DNA from: Oscillospiraceae bacterium
GTDB taxonomy: Bacteria; Bacillota; Clostridia; Oscillospirales; CAG-272
DNA length: 64,000 bases
Assembly: GCA_015063795.1 (NCBI GenBank)
Contig: SVTL01000008.1
Coordinates: 27,469 to 91,468 of the forward strand
Reading direction: 5' to 3'
Under the pieces are notes generated by a model. It did not search any database and was not told the DNA's origin. It saw only the letters and a list, made by a program, of their open reading frames with translations. Positions 60,709 through 64,000 of the stretch are shown piece by piece; within the stretch, counting starts at the first letter, position 1, and the number at the start of each line of letters is the position of its first letter. Made by a program: the position numbers and the translations under genes.

Positions 60709-61578
60709 CTACATCCTGTTTCCCTCCTTGCGGTACCGTCCGGGGGTCAGATCGAAATAGGCATGGAACTTGCGGTAAAAATAGTGCTTATCCTCAAAGC
60801 CGACACGCAGCGCGATCTCCTCCACAGGAAGCTCGGTGCTTCGAAGCAGAAGCCTGGCGATGGTAAGCCGTTTGCGGTTCAAAAGCTCGGTGAAGGTCAG
60901 ATCAAACAGCTCCTTCACCGTCCGCTGTGTCTGCCGCTCGCTCAGATTCAGGGCGGCCGCCAGATCGCTCAGGCAGATCTTTTTCACATAATTCTCATTC
61001 AAAAACTCCTCGATCTGCTCGGACAGCGAGATCTTTTCGTTCCGACTTCCCGCCTCACAGAGCGTCGCCTTGCCGCCGATCCGACACGCCAGCTCATACA
61101 GCGAGAGGAAGAGCATCTCCCCCGCGATCAGATTGGCGGAAAAGACCGCCAGCTCCCGATTGGCAAGCGACACATACTGCTCATAAATGCGGCTGTCACG
61201 GATCACGCAGACATCGGTAAGCCCGCCGAACGAGCCGGCAAACAGCGGATGGATCAGCCCCTGCGCTTTTTTGGTCTCGCAAAAAACGAAGCGGAAGCCC
61301 ACGCGGAAGGACGCCTCCTCCTCATACAGATAATGCGCCATGCCGGGCGGAATGATGCAAACGTCACCCTCGCTCAGCAGAAGGGTGTGATCCTCGGCGA
61401 TGATGCGGATCTTGCCGCGAACGGCGATGTGCACCTCATACGCGGAGTGAAAATGGTAATGATCCCTCGTCAGCCGGCCGCTGACAAAATCGGGCTTGAG
61501 AATGAAGTGGCAGAGCACATCGGCCTTTTCCACGGAAAGCACCAGATAGCTCCGATCCTCGCTGTTTCGTTTCAACAT
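60709..61578 (-). CDS. AraC-family transcriptional regulator
   Basis: 289 aa. Residues 1-160 are a cupin sensor domain (HYHFHSAYEVHIAVRGKIRI, EGDVCIIPPGMAHYL) and residues about 185-289 the two helix-turn-helix AraC DNA-binding domain (LSDLAAALNLSERQTQRTVKELF; PVEEIALRVGFEDKHYFYRKFHAYFDLTPGRYRK). It is divergent from an HpaI-type aldolase and sialidase-like gene, which it presumably controls in response to a sugar or sugar acid. Two palindromes in the shared intergenic region are likely operators. Confidence 0.92.
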   Translation of the reverse strand: MLKRNSEDRSYLVLSVEKADVLCHFILKPDFVSGRLTRDHYHFHSAYEVHIAVRGKIRIIAEDHTLLLSEGDVCIIPPGMAHYLYEEEASFRVGFRFVFCETKKAQGLIHPLFAGSFGGLTDVCVIRDSRIYEQYVSLANRELAVFSANLIAGEMLFLSLYELACRIGGKATLCEAGSRNEKISLSEQIEEFLNENYVKKICLSDLAAALNLSERQTQRTVKELFDLTFTELLNRKRLTIARLLLRSTELPVEEIALRVGFEDKHYFYRKFHAYFDLTPGRYRKEGNRM

Positions 61579-61589
61579 TGGATAAATAC

Positions 61590-61612
61590 GACATAAAGTA
61601 TCCTTTTATGTC
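61590..61612. promoter_or_regulatory. Palindromic operator candidate
   Basis: GACATAAA-N7-TTTATGTC, 8-base arms, 12 bases upstream of the AraC gene start and near the -35 of the divergent operon; possible site of the AraC-type regulator. Confidence 0.55.
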
Positions 61613-61623
61613 CGAATCCTTTC

Positions 61624-61652
61624 TTGAATATCCCATGGGAATATAGTATCAT
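61624..61652 (+). promoter_or_regulatory. Promoter of the aldolase-sialidase operon, with internal palindrome
   Basis: TTGAAT, 17 bases, TATCAT. The spacer holds ATATCCCATGGGAATAT, a near-perfect palindrome that could bind a repressor. Confidence 0.68.
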
Positions 61653-61711
61653 AAAACCGAAAAAAAGTAAAGACCCTGTCTGATTTTCAGGCAAAAGAAA
61701 AGAGGATTTTT

Positions 61712-62485
61712 ATGACACTGAAGGAAAAGGTGGCATCCCGCCGAAAGATCTGTGGCATCCACGTCAATCTCACCGATCCGATCGTGACCGAGCTGATCTC
61801 CTATCTGGGCTACGACTTCATCTGGGTGGACATGGAGCACACCAAGCTCTCGCCCGAGCACATCCACCACCACATTCTCGCCGCCAAGGCAGGCAACACC
61901 CCCATCGTCGTCCGCGTACCGGTCAACGACCTCACCGTCACCAAAAAAGTGCTGGAGATGGGCATCGACGGCATCGTGTTTCCCATGGTCCGCGACACCG
62001 ACCACGCCAAGGAGCTGCTGAGCCATACGCTCTATCCGCCGTACGGCACGCGAGGCTGCGGTCCCAAGGGCGCCGTCCGCTACGACGGAGAGCTCGAAAA
62101 GGCCTACTACCGCGACGCTCACTTGCAGCTCTGCCGTTTTGTGCAGGTGGAAACAGAGTCCGCCGCCAACGACGCACAGCGCATCGCGGCCCTGCCCCAT
62201 CTGGACGGCTGTATCTTAGGCATGCACGACCTGTCGGGCTCCATCGGGCGGCTGGGCGACATTTTCTGCGAGAAGAATCTGTCCCTCGCGAACAAAACCA
62301 TCGCCGCCTTCCGTGCTGCGGGACGCTCCGTCGGCGTTTCCACCTTCGCCACCGACCGCGAAACGCTGGAGCGCTATGACCGCATGGGGCTCAACATCCT
62401 TTCCACCGGCGCCGACTATGTATACATCCAACAGCTGGGCAGACAAACGCTGGCGCTGGCGCGGGACATCCAAAAGCAGGCATGA
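61712..62485 (+). CDS. HpcH/HpaI-type aldolase
   Basis: 257 aa. This class II (metal-dependent) pyruvate aldolase family splits 2-keto-3-deoxy sugar acids into pyruvate and an aldehyde. YDFIWVDMEHTKLSPEHIHHHI, VVRVPVNDLTVTKKVLEMGIDGIVFPMV and YPPYGTRGCGP are family landmarks (metal Glu in VQVETESAAND, Asp in GMHDLSGSIG). The N-terminal block GIHVNLTDPIVTELIS is also typical. Cotranscribed with the sialidase-like gene 14 bases downstream, pointing to breakdown of a sugar acid, perhaps sialic acid derived, though a dedicated Neu5Ac lyase is absent. Confidence 0.88.
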   Translation: MTLKEKVASRRKICGIHVNLTDPIVTELISYLGYDFIWVDMEHTKLSPEHIHHHILAAKAGNTPIVVRVPVNDLTVTKKVLEMGIDGIVFPMVRDTDHAKELLSHTLYPPYGTRGCGPKGAVRYDGELEKAYYRDAHLQLCRFVQVETESAANDAQRIAALPHLDGCILGMHDLSGSIGRLGDIFCEKNLSLANKTIAAFRAAGRSVGVSTFATDRETLERYDRMGLNILSTGADYVYIQQLGRQTLALARDIQKQA

Positions 62486-62499
62486 AAGGGGAAAAAGGC

Positions 62500-63711
62500 A
62501 TGACATACATCGATCTCAACGACCAGCTCTTCCGCCAGACCGTGGTGGACAAGGAAAAGAATATGTACTTGGGGCAGGTCAGCACCGTGATGCTGGAGGA
62601 CGAAAAAACCATCCTGGCCGTTTACCCCAAGGGCGGACACGGACGCGGCAGTCTGGTGATGAAAAAGAGCACGGACGGCGGTCTGAGCTGGGGCGAGCGG
62701 ATGCCGCTTCCCGAATCCTTCGTCACCGCGCTGGAGGTCCCTGTCCTCTTCCGCATGACCGACGCGGAGGGCAAAAAGCGTCTGATCCTGTTTTCGGGCT
62801 TCTACCCCATGCGGAAAGCGGTATCCGAAGACGACGGCGCAAGCTGGACCGAGCTGGAGGTCATGGGCGATTATGCGGGCATCTGCGCCATGTCCGACAT
62901 CATCGAGCTGGAAAAGAAGGGGGAGTATCTTGCCCTCTTCCACGATGACAAGGATGTGTCGCACAGCGAAAAGGGAGGCGTCCGCCATGAATTCTGGCGC
63001 TATGCGTCGGGCGGCGAGCGCAAATACGTCCGCAAGATCATTCAGACAAGCGCCGACGGCTCCGAGTTCTGCAGGGAAACGCTGTTTGTGGACGGCAATG
63101 CCGATCTTCCCGAGGAAAACGGCGAGAAGATCTACCAAACCTATTTCAGCAACATGGACAGCGGCAGTCAGCTGGAGATCCGACGGACGATCACGCGTGA
63201 CGGCGGGCTGAGCTGGAGCGATCCGGAGCCTGTCATCAGCCATCCGACCGCCTTCCTGTGCGAGCCGGGCACCATCGAGCTGAAGGACGGACGCATCGCC
63301 GTTCTGATGCGCGACAATTCACGCAAGCACAACTCCTTCATCATGTTCAGCGACGACCGCGGACGGAGCTTTTCCGGGCTGCGGGAGCTTCCCGACGTTC
63401 TCACCGGCGACCGCCACATTTGCCGCAGGCTGCACGACGGACGCATCGCCGTCACCTTCCGCGACCGCTTTGCCGACAGCGTTTCCTTCGGCGATTGGGT
63501 GCTTTGGATCGGCAGCGACGAGGACCTGATCCACGGGCGTGACGGCCAGTTCAGATTCCGTCTGAAGGACTGCCTCAACTGGGACTGCGCCTATTCGGGG
63601 CTTCACATCCTGCCCGATGACACCATCGTGGCCATCACCTACGGCCGTTGGGAGTCCAAAGAGAAGAACTATATCCTTTCGGTTCGCCTGCATCTCAGCG
63701 AGTTCGAATAA
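62500..63711 (+). CDS. Sialidase-like BNR-repeat protein
   Basis: 403 aa from ATG 62500 (AAAGGGGAAAAAGGC upstream); an ATG at 62482 overlapping the aldolase stop lacks a ribosome binding site. It is a six-bladed beta propeller with Asp-box motifs STDGGLSW, SEDDGASW, TRDGGLSW and SDDRGRSF. DNSRKHNSFIMFSDDRG and RRLHDGRIAVTFRDR occupy the positions of the arginine cluster in exo-alpha-sialidases. No signal peptide, so it works inside the cell or is exported otherwise; it may act on imported oligosaccharides. Exact specificity open. Confidence 0.82.
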   Translation: MTYIDLNDQLFRQTVVDKEKNMYLGQVSTVMLEDEKTILAVYPKGGHGRGSLVMKKSTDGGLSWGERMPLPESFVTALEVPVLFRMTDAEGKKRLILFSGFYPMRKAVSEDDGASWTELEVMGDYAGICAMSDIIELEKKGEYLALFHDDKDVSHSEKGGVRHEFWRYASGGERKYVRKIIQTSADGSEFCRETLFVDGNADLPEENGEKIYQTYFSNMDSGSQLEIRRTITRDGGLSWSDPEPVISHPTAFLCEPGTIELKDGRIAVLMRDNSRKHNSFIMFSDDRGRSFSGLRELPDVLTGDRHICRRLHDGRIAVTFRDRFADSVSFGDWVLWIGSDEDLIHGRDGQFRFRLKDCLNWDCAYSGLHILPDDTIVAITYGRWESKEKNYILSVRLHLSEFE

Positions 63712-63789
63712 AATCCCCCTCGCAACGCAAACGGCGGAGCTATAGGGCTGTACCCTAAAGGACAGTTTTATCTGCCGACAGAAAAAACA

Positions 63790-63821
63790 GAAACCGCAGA
63801 TTGATTTTCTGCGGTTTTTGT
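63790..63821 (+). terminator. Terminator of the aldolase-sialidase operon
   Basis: AAACCGCAGA / TTCTGCGGTTT stem followed by TTG, about 78 bases after the stop. Confidence 0.8.
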
Positions 63822-63829
63822 GATATAAT
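63801..63829 (+). promoter_or_regulatory. Promoter of the GNAT gene overlapping the terminator
   Basis: TTGATT, 17 bases, TATAAT; the -35 lies in the terminator loop. Confidence 0.7.
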
Positions 63830-63898
63830 AGGGTGTGTGGTTAACACTGTATATAAACGTATTTTGCTACGATAAATAAGAATTTGACGAGGTAAAAT

Positions 63899-64000
63899 AT
63901 GAACATTGAATATAAAGACATTCATAATTTTGAGCAAGAAGATTTAGAAAGACTGTTTTTATCTGTTGAATGGTCGTCGGGACATTTTCCCGATAAGCTT
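63899..64000 (+). CDS. N-terminal part of a GNAT-family acetyltransferase (partial)
   Basis: Begins MNIEYKDIHNFEQEDLERLFLSVEWSSGHFPDKL and runs off the window. The (E/D)LE.LFLSVEWSSG segment is a typical start of small GNAT N-acetyltransferases in Firmicutes (acetyl-CoA-dependent transfer to an amine). GAGGTAAAAT precedes ATG. It is AT-rich like the Fic and four-helix-bundle genes. With only 34 codons visible the family call is tentative. Confidence 0.6.
   Translation, partial: MNIEYKDIHNFEQEDLERLFLSVEWSSGHFPDKL

Overview
The window looks like a chromosomal segment of a moderately GC-rich member of the Clostridia (Bacillota), most likely a gut-type Oscillospirales/Ruminococcaceae relative. 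This is inferred from GTP-type PEP carboxykinase, type III pantothenate kinase (CoaX), MnmM (YtqB type), a TIGR01440/YwlG protein, a YabE-like G5/3D protein, an SLH surface protein, a Firmicutes-type LexA box, a gcvT-type glycine riboswitch and TTGACA-17-TATAAT promoters. No rRNA gene is present to fix the taxonomy.

Layout. 0-9 kb: a partial membrane protein, a hypothetical gene, a ferritin-like helical protein, mntP, a MacB/FtsX-type ABC exporter, mnmM and coaX from divergent promoters, an ECF S component and a lipoprotein. 9-16.6 kb: a small ribbon-helix-helix-like protein, a cysteine synthase homologue, an alpha/beta hydrolase, ybaK, a 1009-aa DUF5722-like exported protein and an RlmL/YpsC-type methyltransferase. 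17-20 kb: tRNA-Thr(CGT), rsmA, pckG. 20.8-29.2 kb: a minus-strand virion-assembly cassette (TerS, TerL, hub-like protein, portal, scaffold, P22-type coat, connector-like protein, membrane protein, endolysin, holin) with a perfect LexA box in front and no visible tail, integrase or replication genes. 29.5-37 kb: nitrilase-family hydrolase, lipoprotein, a glycine riboswitch-controlled Na+/amino-acid symporter, two membrane-anchored hypotheticals and mnmG. 37.5-46 kb: WG-repeat protein, uvrA-uvrB, radC, a YwlG-family protein and a possible nuclease. 46.7-50.8 kb: a 1352-aa SLH surface protein with nine tandem domains. 51-52.3 kb: an AT-rich Fic gene. 53-57 kb: rplM-rpsI, a G5/3D protein, lipoate ligase. 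57-58.5 kb: tRNA-Thr(TGT), tRNA-Tyr, a duplicated tRNA-Tyr 3' end, and a four-helix-bundle gene cassette between identical 87-bp direct repeats. 58.7-64 kb: MBL-fold hydrolase, lipase-like hydrolase, DUF2809 protein, AraC regulator, HpaI-type aldolase, sialidase-like BNR protein and a partial GNAT acetyltransferase.

The most distinctive feature of the intergenic DNA is repeats. At least ten intergenic regions hold arrays of short perfect hairpins joined by near-constant linkers (ATATCAC, AATTCATG or AACTTCACT). Longer palindromic elements (CAGGGGTTTCACCCC type and CTTTTTTCAAAAAG type) sit after gene ends. Several open reading frames end inside these repeats.

Candidate new systems, in order of interest: the SOS-box-linked tail-less capsid cassette; the four-helix-bundle cassette with promoter-bearing direct repeats next to a tRNA gene; and the linker-hairpin arrays.
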